From positions 2,480,001-2,544,000 of the forward strand of contig NZ_JBDFMH010000001.1 of the NCBI RefSeq assembly GCF_047238125.1: DNA of 64,000 nucleotides. Direction: 5' to 3'. This document shows positions 1 through 7,698 of this stretch, piece by piece. Origin of the DNA: JBDFMH01 sp047238125 (GTDB lineage Bacteria > Pseudomonadota > Alphaproteobacteria > Sphingomonadales > Sphingomonadaceae). How positions within the stretch are numbered: the first letter of the stretch is position 1; the number at the start of each line of letters is the position of its first letter. The position numbers and the translations under genes are program-made. The notes beneath the pieces are model-generated. The model had not been told where the DNA came from, ran no database searches, and was given only the letters and a program-made list of their open reading frames with translations.

Positions 1-1448
1 TCGAGGCGACCAAGCGCGAGGGGTTGGCCAGCTTCGGCGACGATCGCGTGTTCATCGAGAAGTTCATCGAAAGCCCGCGCCATATCGAGATCCAGCTGCT
101 GGGCGACCAGCACGGCAACATCGTCTATCTGAACGAGCGCGAATGCTCGATCCAGCGCCGCCACCAGAAGGTGGTGGAGGAGGCGCCCTCCCCCTTCGTC
201 ACCCCCGCGATGCGCAAGGCGATGGGCGAGCAGGCGGTCGCGCTGGCGCGGGCGGTGGGCTATTACAGCGCCGGCACGGTCGAGCTGATCGTCTCGGGTG
301 CGGACACTACTGGCGAGAGCTTCTACTTCCTCGAGATGAACACCCGCCTGCAGGTGGAGCATCCCGTGACCGAGTGCATCACCGGGCTGGACCTGGTCGA
401 GCAGATGATCCGTGTCGCCTATGGCGAAAAGCTCGGCTTCACGCAGGAAGACGTGCGGATCGACGGCTGGGCGATCGAGAATCGCGTCTATGCCGAGGAT
501 CCCTATCGCGGCTTCCTGCCGTCGACCGGCCGGCTCGTCCGCTATCGCCCGCCTGCCGCCGATGGCGTGACCCGGGTCGACGACGGCGTGGTCGAGGGAT
601 CGGAGATCTCGATGTTCTACGATCCGATGATCGCCAAGCTGATCACCCACGGCCCAACCCGCGAGGCCGCGATCGATGCGCAGATCGCTGCGCTCGACCG
701 GTTCGAAATCGACGGCATCGGCCACAATATCGATTTCCTGTCGGCGATCATGCAGCATCCCCGCTTTCGCGATGGCGCGCTGACGACGGGCTTCATTGCC
801 GAGGAATATCCCGAAGGCTTCGCCGGGGCCGCTATGCCGGAGGGGCTGACCGTCAAGTTGTCCGCGATCGCGGGGCTGATCGCCAGCGCCGATGCCGCGC
901 GGGCCGGGCTTATCGACGGGCAGCTGAACGGCGGCCCCGAGACGCCGGGCGAATGGGTGGTGACGCTGGACGGTGCCGAGCATCATGTCTCGATCGCGGG
1001 TGAGGCGGTGACGGTGGACGGCACCGCGGTGGTGGTCGACGCGCCCTACCAGCCCGGCCAGCGGCTGATCGAGGCGACGATCGACGGCGAGCCGCTGTCG
1101 GTGCGGGTCGAGAAGCAGCGCACCGGCTGGCGGATCACGACGCGGGGGGCCAGCCACCGGCTGCGGGTGCTGAGTCCGCGGGTGGCGGCGCTGGCGCATC
1201 ACATGATCGAAAAGGTGCCGCCCGATCTGTCGCGCTTCCTGCTGTGCCCGATGCCGGGCCTAGTCACGGCGATCAACGTGGCGGCGGGCGACAAGGTAGA
1301 GGCGGGCCAGCCGCTGGCCACGGTCGAAGCGATGAAGATGGAGAATATCCTGCGCGCCGAAAAGGCGGGCACGGTGAAGGACGTCCAGGCCAAGCCGGGC
1401 GAAAGCCTGGCGGTGGACGCGGTGATCCTGGAATTCGAGACGGCGTAA
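1..1448 (+). CDS. pccA: Propionyl-CoA carboxylase alpha subunit (biotin carboxylase / biotin carrier), 5'-truncated by window edge
   Basis: The gene enters the window already open; the first complete codon is at base 3. Visible are the second half of the ATP-grasp biotin carboxylase domain (FGDDRVFIEKF, NERECSIQRRHQK, EMNTRLQVEHPVTE), the biotin-carboxylase C domain (IENRVYAEDP), a linker like the BT domain of propionyl-CoA carboxylases, and a C-terminal biotinyl domain with the biotin lysine in AMKM. Family members are about 665 residues, so roughly 190 are missing upstream. It carboxylates biotin for conversion of propionyl-CoA to methylmalonyl-CoA with a beta subunit not in this window. 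The convergent valine-degradation genes make propionyl-CoA, which fits. Methylcrotonyl- or acetyl-CoA carboxylase are less likely alternatives because of the BT-like linker. Confidence 0.9.
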   Translation, partial: EATKREGLASFGDDRVFIEKFIESPRHIEIQLLGDQHGNIVYLNERECSIQRRHQKVVEEAPSPFVTPAMRKAMGEQAVALARAVGYYSAGTVELIVSGADTTGESFYFLEMNTRLQVEHPVTECITGLDLVEQMIRVAYGEKLGFTQEDVRIDGWAIENRVYAEDPYRGFLPSTGRLVRYRPPAADGVTRVDDGVVEGSEISMFYDPMIAKLITHGPTREAAIDAQIAALDRFEIDGIGHNIDFLSAIMQHPRFRDGALTTGFIAEEYPEGFAGAAMPEGLTVKLSAIAGLIASADAARAGLIDGQLNGGPETPGEWVVTLDGAEHHVSIAGEAVTVDGTAVVVDAPYQPGQRLIEATIDGEPLSVRVEKQRTGWRITTRGASHRLRVLSPRVAALAHHMIEKVPPDLSRFLLCPMPGLVTAINVAAGDKVEAGQPLATVEAMKMENILRAEKAGTVKDVQAKPGESLAVDAVILEFETA

Positions 1449-1454
1449 GCGCCA

Positions 1455-1482
1455 CGCCATCCCGGCGTTTGCCGGGATGGCG
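1455..1482. terminator. Perfect hairpin between convergent genes (probable bidirectional terminator)
   Basis: A perfect 12-bp inverted repeat, CGCCATCCCGGC and its complement, with a GTTT loop fills the 41-base gap between the 3' ends of pccA and mmsB. There is no T-run, so it could be a factor-assisted terminator or a solitary palindromic repeat unit. Confidence 0.55.
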
Positions 1483-1489
1483 AACTATC

Positions 1490-2383
1490 TCAGGCCGGCT
1501 TCGTCTCTCCGCCGAGCAGCTTGATGATGCCCGAGAAATCGAGCCCGCCATGGCCGTTGTTGACGAACGCCTGGTAGAGCGCGCCCGCAGTCGATCCCAT
1601 CGGCACGCTGGCATCCACATCCTGCGCCGCGGCGATCGCCAGCTTAAGGTCCTTCAGCTGCAGCGCCGCCGCGAACCCGCCCTGATAATCATTGTCCGCA
1701 GGCGTGGTCGGTCCGACACCGGGCACCGGGCAATAGCTGGTCATCGACCAGCTCTGGCCGCTGGCCTTGGACGAGATATCGAAGAAGGTCTGCGGATCGA
1801 GGCCGAGCTTCTGCGCGAGCAGGAACGCCTCGCAGGTGGCGACCATGGTTGCGCCGAGCAGCATGTTGTTGGCGATCTTGGCGGCTTGGCCGGAGCCCTG
1901 TGCGCCAGCATGGATCACCGCCTTGCCCATCTTGTCCAGGATCAGCTTGGCCGCGTCGAAATCGGCAGCCTCACCGCCGACCATGAAGGTCAGCGTGCCG
2001 CCGTTGGCCGCCGCGATCCCGCCCGAAACCGGCGCATCGACCATGCGATAGCCCTTGGCGGCGGCATCCGCGCCGACCGCCTTGGCGCTGGCGACGTCGA
2101 TCGTCGAGCAATCGATCAGCAGCGCGCCGGCGGGTGCGGTGCCGAACACCTGATCGGCATAGACCGCGCGGACATGCTTGCCGGCCGGCAGCATGGTGAC
2201 GACCGCTTCGGCATCGGCCACCGCTTCGGCCGCGGTGCCGGCGCGCGCGCAGCCCGCCTCGACCGCGCGGACAAGGGCGGCTTCGGACAGGTCGAACGCG
2301 CGGACCTGGTGCCCCGCCTTGGCGAGGTTCGCGGCCATGCCGCCGCCCATGTTGCCGAGCCCGATGAACGCGATCCTGGTCAT
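1490..2383 (-). CDS. mmsB: 3-hydroxyisobutyrate dehydrogenase
   Basis: 297 residues, the usual length. The N-terminal Rossmann motif GLGNMGGGMA (residues 7-16) binds NAD, DAPVSGG (about 116-122) is the substrate loop, and GSGQAAKIANN (about 163-173) holds the catalytic lysine. The enzyme oxidises 3-hydroxyisobutyrate to methylmalonate semialdehyde in valine catabolism. It is the last gene of the operon running from 7262 down to 1490 and is separated from the preceding enoyl-CoA hydratase by a 108-base gap filled by a palindromic repeat pair. Confidence 0.93.
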   Translation of the reverse strand: MTRIAFIGLGNMGGGMAANLAKAGHQVRAFDLSEAALVRAVEAGCARAGTAAEAVADAEAVVTMLPAGKHVRAVYADQVFGTAPAGALLIDCSTIDVASAKAVGADAAAKGYRMVDAPVSGGIAAANGGTLTFMVGGEAADFDAAKLILDKMGKAVIHAGAQGSGQAAKIANNMLLGATMVATCEAFLLAQKLGLDPQTFFDISSKASGQSWSMTSYCPVPGVGPTTPADNDYQGGFAAALQLKDLKLAIAAAQDVDASVPMGSTAGALYQAFVNNGHGGLDFSGIIKLLGGETKPA

Positions 2384-2393
2384 GTCCTACCCT

Positions 2394-2490
2394 CCGTCGC
2401 TCCTGCGAAGGCAGGAGGCCATGTCTTTTAAGTCGAAGTGTCGGCGCTCGTCATGAGAGCCATGGGCCCCTGCCTCCGCAGGGGCGACGG
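2394..2490. repeat. Inverted pair of palindromic repeat units (CCGTCGC-CCTGC family)
   Basis: Two about 30-base units in inverted orientation, 2394-2423 and 2460-2490. Each starts at its outer end with CCGTCGC and forms a hairpin: CTCCTGC/GCAGGAG at 2400-2406/2411-2417 and GCCCCTGC/GCAGGGGC at 2466-2473/2478-2485. Each ends inward with CCATG. The same pair occurs at 54109-54250. A T-A pair in one stem is C-G in the others, a compensatory change. Confidence 0.8.
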
Positions 2491-2491
2491 G

Positions 2492-3268
2492 TTATTTCCC
2501 CGTCCAGTTGCCCGGGCGCTTCTCGACGAAGGCGGTCATGCCTTCGGCCTTGTCGTCGGTCGCGCACAGGCCGTTGAACAGGCGGCGTTCGAACAGGATG
2601 CCGGTGGCGAGCCCGGTCTCGAACGCGGCGTTCACCATCTCCTTGTTGGCGATCGCGGCCAGCGGCGGCATGCCGGCGATCACCGCCGCCATCTTCAGCG
2701 CCTCCGCTTCCAGGTCGGCCAGCGGCACGACCTTGCTGCACAGATTGGCCTTTTCCGCCTCGACAGCATCCATCATCCGCCCGGTCAGGCACATGTCCAT
2801 CGCCTTGGACTTGCCGACCGCGCGCGTCAGCCGCTGCGATCCGCCCATGCCGGGGGCCACGCCCAGCTTGATCTCGGGCTGGCCGAACTTGGCGTTGTCG
2901 GCCGCGATCATGATGTCCGCCATCATCGCCAGCTCGCATCCGCCGCCGAGCGCGAAGCCGGAGACGGCCGCGATCCAGGGCTTGCGGGTCGCGGTCACCC
3001 GCTCGAACCCGGCGAAGAAGTTCACGCCATAGGCCTTGGCGAAGCCCATCGCCTGCATTTCCTTGATGTCCGCGCCGGCCGCGAACGCCTTGTCCATGCC
3101 GATCAGCACCAGGCAGCGCTGGCTTTCATCGGCATCATAGGCACCGAATGCGGCGATCAGATCGGCCAGTACCTGGCTGTTGAGCGCGTTCAGCGCCTGC
3201 GGGCGGTTGAGCCGCACCAGCGTCACCGCATCGCGGGTCTCGATCAGGAGGGTTTCGTAATCGGCCAT
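2492..3268 (-). CDS. Enoyl-CoA hydratase (crotonase family)
   Basis: 258 residues, typical of short-chain enoyl-CoA hydratases. The oxyanion-hole segment FAAGADIKEM (about 62-71) and both catalytic glutamates are visible, in GGGCELAM (about 107-114) and QPEIKLG (about 130-136). In this operon it probably hydrates methacrylyl-CoA to 3-hydroxyisobutyryl-CoA, the substrate of the hydrolase encoded 3 bases upstream. It could also serve general beta-oxidation. Confidence 0.9.
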   Translation of the reverse strand: MADYETLLIETRDAVTLVRLNRPQALNALNSQVLADLIAAFGAYDADESQRCLVLIGMDKAFAAGADIKEMQAMGFAKAYGVNFFAGFERVTATRKPWIAAVSGFALGGGCELAMMADIMIAADNAKFGQPEIKLGVAPGMGGSQRLTRAVGKSKAMDMCLTGRMMDAVEAEKANLCSKVVPLADLEAEALKMAAVIAGMPPLAAIANKEMVNAAFETGLATGILFERRLFNGLCATDDKAEGMTAFVEKRPGNWTGK

Positions 3269-3271
3269 CTC

Positions 3272-4348
3272 TCAGCGCTCCACGACGTCAAGTTCCAGGG
3301 GTTCCCAGCGCTGCCGGGCAGGCAGCGGCTGGAAGAAGGCATCGACCATCTCGTCGGTCACCGCTTCCGCGGTCGGCGGCTGCCATTGCGGGTTGCCGGT
3401 CTTCTCGATCAGCAGTGCGGTCACGCCCGCCAGGAAATCCTGGTGGCGGAACATGCGCATCATGATCCCGAATTCGAGCCGCATCTCCTCCTCGAAGTTC
3501 GCGCATTGCGGGCTTTCCACCAGCAGCCGCAACGAAACCTTGCAGGCGGTGGGCGAGCGGCCGACGATCGTGGCGTGCTGCTTTTTTGCCCAGTCGGACC
3601 CGTCCGCGGCCAGCGCGGCAAGGATCCCCTCCAGCCGGTCCGATGCGAACAGCCGGTCGATATCGTCGACGATGTCGAGGATCGGCGCGGCCGGCGGCTC
3701 GACCGATGCCTCGGCCAGGATCGCCTCGATCCGGTCGGGCGCGTCCGCCAGCTGCTGCTTCACATCCTCGAGCCGGTCGGACGGGATGTAGTGCGTCGCC
3801 AGCCGCAACGCGAGGCAGTCCGCCCCCGTCAGCCGCGCGCTGGTGAGCGCCAGATATTGCGCGACCCGGCCGCGCAGGCGCGAAAGATAACGCCCGCCGC
3901 CGACATCGGGAAAGAGCCCGATCGTGGTTTCGGGCATCGAGAAGACGGTCCGCTCGGTCGCGACCCGGTACCGGCACGGGCACGAGATGCCGACGCCGCC
4001 GCCCATCGTAATCCCGTCCATGAACACGACGCCCGGCTTCGGATAGGAATACATCAGATGGTTCATCCGATATTCCTGGAAGAAGAAGGCCTGCGCCGCC
4101 GCACCATGGCCGGCCGAGCTCTTGGCGATCGTCACCACATCGCCGCCTGCGCAGAAACCGCGGCCCTCGGCATGATCGATCATCACCAGCTCGATCGCGG
4201 GATCGGTGCGCCATTCGACAAGCGCGTCGGTCATCGCGCGCACCATTTCCAGCGTCAGCGCATTGATCGCGGCGGGGCGATCCAGCCGCAGCCGGCCGAG
4301 CTTGCCATCGACCAGTGTGCGGACATGGGTCTGGGTCATGCAGTTCAT
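3272..4348 (-). CDS. 3-hydroxyisobutyryl-CoA hydrolase / enoyl-CoA hydratase-isomerase family
   Basis: 358 residues from the ATG at 4348, chosen because AAGGA lies 5 bases upstream; a second ATG at 4339 is possible and the open frame extends further without support. The crotonase fold shows GRGFCAGGDV (about 61-70), MGGGVGISCPCRYRVAT and FSMPETTIGLFPDVGGG with the acidic residues typical of 3-hydroxyisobutyryl-CoA hydrolases, plus the longer C-terminal part of this subgroup. It releases free 3-hydroxyisobutyrate for mmsB. It lies 17 bases after phaC and 3 bases before the enoyl-CoA hydratase. Confidence 0.88.
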   Translation of the reverse strand: MNCMTQTHVRTLVDGKLGRLRLDRPAAINALTLEMVRAMTDALVEWRTDPAIELVMIDHAEGRGFCAGGDVVTIAKSSAGHGAAAQAFFFQEYRMNHLMYSYPKPGVVFMDGITMGGGVGISCPCRYRVATERTVFSMPETTIGLFPDVGGGRYLSRLRGRVAQYLALTSARLTGADCLALRLATHYIPSDRLEDVKQQLADAPDRIEAILAEASVEPPAAPILDIVDDIDRLFASDRLEGILAALAADGSDWAKKQHATIVGRSPTACKVSLRLLVESPQCANFEEEMRLEFGIMMRMFRHQDFLAGVTALLIEKTGNPQWQPPTAEAVTDEMVDAFFQPLPARQRWEPLELDVVER

Positions 4349-4365
4349 CTCGTTCCTTCGATCGG

Positions 4366-6120
4366 TCAGCTGAGCGCGTAGGATCCGGGCGCGGGTTCGA
4401 TCGCCGCCAGCTCGCCGGTGGTGCCGGGCGCACGCGCGGGCACACGCTCGCCGCTGCCCTGTTCGTCCAGCCAGCCATCCCAGACCGGCCACCAGGATCC
4501 GGGGTGCTTCTCCGCCCCCTCCAGCCACGCCTGAGCGGTTTCGGGGAGCGCCGAATTGCGCCAATAGCCGTGCTTGTTGGCGGCCGGCGGATTGATCACG
4601 CCGGCATTGTGGCCCGATCCGCCCAGGATATATTCAACCGGCCCGCCGAACAGCCGTGCCCCGGCATAGACGGCTTCCCAAGCGGAGACATGATCCTCCT
4701 TCAGCGCGATCACCAGCATCGGCACGGTGATCTGCCCGAGATCGATCGGCGTGCCATCGACCGCGAAGCCGCCCGGATCGCGCAGCCGGTTTTCTTTCAG
4801 CAGCCCGCGATTGTACGACGCCAGGAAGGCGTGCGGGATACGCGCGCCATCCTCGAACCAGTAGAGCAGGTCCGACGGCGGCGCCTCGCGATCGAGCAGA
4901 TAATGGTTCACCACCGACGACCAAATCAGGTCGTTGGCGCGCACCGCGGAGAATAGCTGCTGCAGCTCGTCGCTCTCGATGAAGCCGCGCTTGGCGAGAT
5001 GATTCTCGAGCGCGCCGAGATGGCCCTCGTGCACGAACGCCGACCAGTCGCGCATGTCGGCGAAATCGACCATGCTGCCGATCAGCGTGGCGCTGGCGAC
5101 CTTATCGCTACCGCCCCGCGCCGCCAGCAGGCCGAGCGCGAGCGCGATCAGCGTCCCGCCCAGGCAGAAGCCGAACAGATTGACCTTCTGCTCGGTCGCC
5201 CCGTGCACCGCGTCGAGCGCGGCAAGGATGCCGTCGCGCACATAATCGTCGACCCCGCAGGCGGCGTGGCGCTCATCCGGGTTGACCCACGAGACCACGA
5301 ACACCGTCCGCCCCTGCTCGACCAGCCACCGCACCAGGCTGGATTTCGGCTGCAGGTCAATCATGTAATAACGGTTCACCAGCGGCGGCACGTATAGCAG
5401 CGGCTCGGCCGCCACCTCCGGCGTCAGCGGATCATATTGGATCAGCTGGAACAGATGGTTCTGGAACACGACCTTGCCGGGCGTGGCGGCGATGTTCTCG
5501 CCCTTGCGGAAGGTATCGGCCGTGCGCCGGCGCACGATGCCGCGCCCGCTGGACAGATCTTCCAGCATGTTGGCGAAGCCCGCGGCCAGATTGGCGCCGC
5601 CGGTCTCGATCGTGCGGCGCACCGCTTCGGGATTGGTGACCGCGAAGTTGGAAGGGGCGACCGCGTTCAGATACTGGTCAAGCAGGAAATTGACCATCGC
5701 CCGCTCCGACCCTGCGATCTCGGGCGTCGCCTCGACCATCGTGCGCAGCTGGTTCGATGCCAGCAGATAGGCATCGCGCACGGTGCGAAAGGCGGGATCC
5801 TCGCTCCATTGCTTGTCCATGAAGCGGCGGTCGCTGCGCGGGATCTGCGGATCGGGCAGTTCGCCGCGCCAGGCGTTGGTCCAGAAATCGGCCCACTGGC
5901 CGATCGCCTGCGCCTGCATCTCGAACAGTTGCTGCGGCTCGCGCGCCCAGCCCGCCATCAGCGCGGACATGCTGCTGAACAAAGCCGACGGATCGAACGG
6001 GCGGGTGGCGGCGGCGCTGGGCGCCTTGCCGGCCATCGCCGTCATCGCCGCCGCCAGCCGCTGCGATGCGCCCGACCAGAGTTCGACGATATTGGCGGCG
6101 GGCGCTGCTTCGCTGCTCAT
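4366..6120 (-). CDS. phaC: Class I polyhydroxyalkanoate synthase
   Basis: 584 residues, the length of class I PhaC. The alpha/beta-hydrolase core has the lipase-like box GFCLGGT (about residue 316) with the nucleophilic cysteine, an aspartate in KEDHVSAWE and the histidine in GGSGHNAGV. The N-terminal domain (GDRRF-type segment SDRRFMDKQWSEDPAF) and VPPLVNRYYMIDL are typical. It polymerises (R)-3-hydroxyacyl-CoA on PHA granules. Its ATG overlaps the stop of the upstream acyl-CoA dehydrogenase by 4 bases, so expression is probably coupled to branched-chain acyl-CoA degradation. No phaA, phaB, phasin or depolymerase lies nearby. Confidence 0.95.
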   Translation of the reverse strand: MSSEAAPAANIVELWSGASQRLAAAMTAMAGKAPSAAATRPFDPSALFSSMSALMAGWAREPQQLFEMQAQAIGQWADFWTNAWRGELPDPQIPRSDRRFMDKQWSEDPAFRTVRDAYLLASNQLRTMVEATPEIAGSERAMVNFLLDQYLNAVAPSNFAVTNPEAVRRTIETGGANLAAGFANMLEDLSSGRGIVRRRTADTFRKGENIAATPGKVVFQNHLFQLIQYDPLTPEVAAEPLLYVPPLVNRYYMIDLQPKSSLVRWLVEQGRTVFVVSWVNPDERHAACGVDDYVRDGILAALDAVHGATEQKVNLFGFCLGGTLIALALGLLAARGGSDKVASATLIGSMVDFADMRDWSAFVHEGHLGALENHLAKRGFIESDELQQLFSAVRANDLIWSSVVNHYLLDREAPPSDLLYWFEDGARIPHAFLASYNRGLLKENRLRDPGGFAVDGTPIDLGQITVPMLVIALKEDHVSAWEAVYAGARLFGGPVEYILGGSGHNAGVINPPAANKHGYWRNSALPETAQAWLEGAEKHPGSWWPVWDGWLDEQGSGERVPARAPGTTGELAAIEPAPGSYALS

Positions 6121-7262
6121 TGCTTCAGCATCTCGCGAGCCGTGATCATGCGCATCACCTCGTTGGTGCCTTCCAGGATGCGGTGGACGCGCAGATCGCG
6201 CCAGAAACGTTCGATCGGATAATCCTGCAGATAGCCGTAGCCGCCATGCAGCTGCAGCGCGCGATCGACCACCGATGATCCGGTGTCGGTCGAAAGCCGC
6301 TTCGCCATCGCGGCGAACTTCGTCTTGTCCGGGCTGCCCGCGGTCACCTTGGCGGCGGCCATGTAGAGCAGCGCGCGCGCCGCCTGAAGCTCGGTCTCCA
6401 TGTCCGCCAGCGTGAACTGGGTCGCCTGAAAATCAACGATCCGGCTGCCGAACTGCTTGCGCTCGCGCGTGTAGCCGATCGCTTCGTCCAGGCAGCGCTG
6501 CGCGCCGCCCAGCGAGCAGGCGCCAATGTTCAGCCGCCCGCCATCCAGCCCCGACATCGCGATCTTGAAGCCATCGCCTTCCTGGCCGAGCCGGTTGGCG
6601 ACGGGCACGCGCACGCCATCGAAATTCACCTGCGCGGTCGGCTGGGAACGCCAGCCGAGCTTCTTCTCGTTCGCGCCGAAGCTGACGCCGGGCATGTCCT
6701 TTTCGATCACCAGGCAGGAGATGCCCTTCGGCCCCTCCGCCCCGGTGCGGACCATGGTGACATAGACCTCATTCTCGCCGCCGCCCGAGATGAACGCCTT
6801 CGATCCGGTGACCACATAATGGTCGCCGTCGAGCACCGCCTTGGTCTTCAGCGCGGCCGCATCCGATCCGGACGAAGGCTCGGTCAGGCAATAGCTGGCG
6901 ATCCGGTCGCAGGTCAGCAGATCGGGCAGGAAGCGGCCCTTGATATCCGCGTCGCCGAAGCGGTCGATCATCCACGCAGCCATGTTGTGGATCGAGATGA
7001 AAGCGGAGGTGGAAGGGCAGCCATAGGCCATCGCTTCCATGATCAGCGCCGATTCGAGCCGACCAAGACCGATGCCGCCGCTTTCCTCGGACACATAGAT
7101 GCCCGCAAAGCCGAGCTCGGCCGCGGCCTTCACCGTATCGCGCGGAAAGATATGCTCCTCATCCCAATGCGCGGCATGCGGCGTGATCGCGTCCGCGGTG
7201 AAACGCTGCGCCATCTCCTGGATCGCGCGCTGGTCCTCGGTGAGGTCGAACTGGTCTGTCAT
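6117..7262 (-). CDS. Acyl-CoA dehydrogenase, probably isobutyryl-CoA dehydrogenase
   Basis: 381 residues with a complete acyl-CoA dehydrogenase fold: YCLTEPSSGSDAAALKT (FAD/substrate region, about 127-143), ISGGGENEVYVTM and the C-terminal QLHGGYGYLQDYPIERFWRD, then HRILEGTNEVM with the catalytic glutamate. The operon (hydratase, hydroxyisobutyryl-CoA hydrolase, hydroxyisobutyrate dehydrogenase) points to isobutyryl-CoA as substrate; short or branched-chain acyl-CoAs in general cannot be excluded. It is the first gene of the operon. Only 26 bases separate its start codon from the repeat bounding the GIY-YIG cassette, so its promoter lies in or beyond that insertion. Confidence 0.9.
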   Translation of the reverse strand: MTDQFDLTEDQRAIQEMAQRFTADAITPHAAHWDEEHIFPRDTVKAAAELGFAGIYVSEESGGIGLGRLESALIMEAMAYGCPSTSAFISIHNMAAWMIDRFGDADIKGRFLPDLLTCDRIASYCLTEPSSGSDAAALKTKAVLDGDHYVVTGSKAFISGGGENEVYVTMVRTGAEGPKGISCLVIEKDMPGVSFGANEKKLGWRSQPTAQVNFDGVRVPVANRLGQEGDGFKIAMSGLDGGRLNIGACSLGGAQRCLDEAIGYTRERKQFGSRIVDFQATQFTLADMETELQAARALLYMAAAKVTAGSPDKTKFAAMAKRLSTDTGSSVVDRALQLHGGYGYLQDYPIERFWRDLRVHRILEGTNEVMRMITAREMLKQ

Positions 7263-7288
7263 GCAGCTTGCGCCATCCTCCGTGATTC

Positions 7289-7318
7289 CGTCATGCTGAC
7301 GGAAGTCAGCATCCAGAG
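7289..7318 (+). repeat. Palindromic hairpin repeat, left copy
   Basis: A 30-base unit starting CGTCATGCTGAC; ATGCTGAC (7293-7300) pairs perfectly with GTCAGCAT (7305-7312) over a GGAA loop, followed by CCAGAG. The partner unit is at 7643-7672 in inverted orientation. Confidence 0.85.
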
Positions 7319-7330
7319 ACGCTGCTTCCG

Positions 7331-7639
7331 ATGATCGATCGCCAGCCCTGCGTCTATATCCTTGCGAGCGCCAGGCACGGAACGCTCTATATCGGGGTGA
7401 CGTCCAACCTCCATCAGCGACTGCACCAGCATCGCACCGGAGCGACGAGCAGCTTCACCGGCAAATATCGGATCAACCGCCTCGTGTACTATGAGATGTT
7501 CGAGGACATGCCCAATGCGATCGCGCGCGAAAAGCAGCTCAAGGCGTGGCGCCGTGACTGGAAAGCCGTCCTGATCGAGCGCGACAATCCCGAATGGGCG
7601 GACCTTGCCTCTCTGCTTGGATTCGATCCGATGGCGTAG
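7331..7639 (+). CDS. GIY-YIG nuclease-domain protein
   Basis: 102 residues forming a single GIY-YIG domain: VYILAS (8-13), GTLYIGVTSNLHQRLHQHR (about 17-35, with the catalytic arginine context) and the C-terminal helix IAREKQLKAWRRDWK (about 64-78) carrying the conserved glutamate. This is the stand-alone UPF0213/YhbQ-like type with unknown physiological role. It is the only plus-strand gene in a stretch of minus-strand catabolic genes. It starts 12 bases after one hairpin repeat and ends 3 bases before the inverted partner, so gene and repeats appear to have arrived as one unit. A role in moving or processing the repeats is speculation. Confidence 0.88.
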   Translation: MIDRQPCVYILASARHGTLYIGVTSNLHQRLHQHRTGATSSFTGKYRINRLVYYEMFEDMPNAIAREKQLKAWRRDWKAVLIERDNPEWADLASLLGFDPMA

Positions 7640-7642
7640 CGC

Positions 7643-7672
7643 GTCTGGATCCTGACTTTCGTCAGGATGACG
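7643..7672 (-). repeat. Palindromic hairpin repeat, right copy
   Basis: Inverted copy of 7289-7318. ATCCTGAC (7649-7656) pairs with GTCAGGAT (7661-7668) over a TTTC loop. Relative to the left copy, one G-C stem pair is replaced by C-G, a compensatory exchange showing that the hairpin itself is conserved. Confidence 0.85.
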
Positions 7673-7698
7673 CGTACGCCACCGCATCGAGGTTTCAA

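Larger units (their letters stand above)
7289..7672 (+). mobile_element. Candidate GIY-YIG cassette bounded by inverted hairpin repeats
   Basis: A 384-base unit made of left hairpin repeat 7289-7318, GIY-YIG gene 7331-7639 and right hairpin repeat 7643-7672. The right repeat is an inverted copy of the left, 26 of 30 positions identical. The unit lies antisense between two catabolic genes on the minus strand. An ORF-less pair of the same repeat is at 35753-35831. That it is mobile is an inference from this arrangement. Confidence 0.5.

Noticed and set aside
2438..4381. A 647-codon plus-strand open frame across the crotonase genes
   Set aside because: It lies antisense to two motif-complete enzymes and shows no recognisable domain or ribosome binding site.
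4349..4564. A 72-residue N-terminal extension of the hydroxyisobutyryl-CoA hydrolase
   Set aside because: It overlaps the 3' end of phaC, lacks family similarity, and AAGGA precedes the ATG at 4348.
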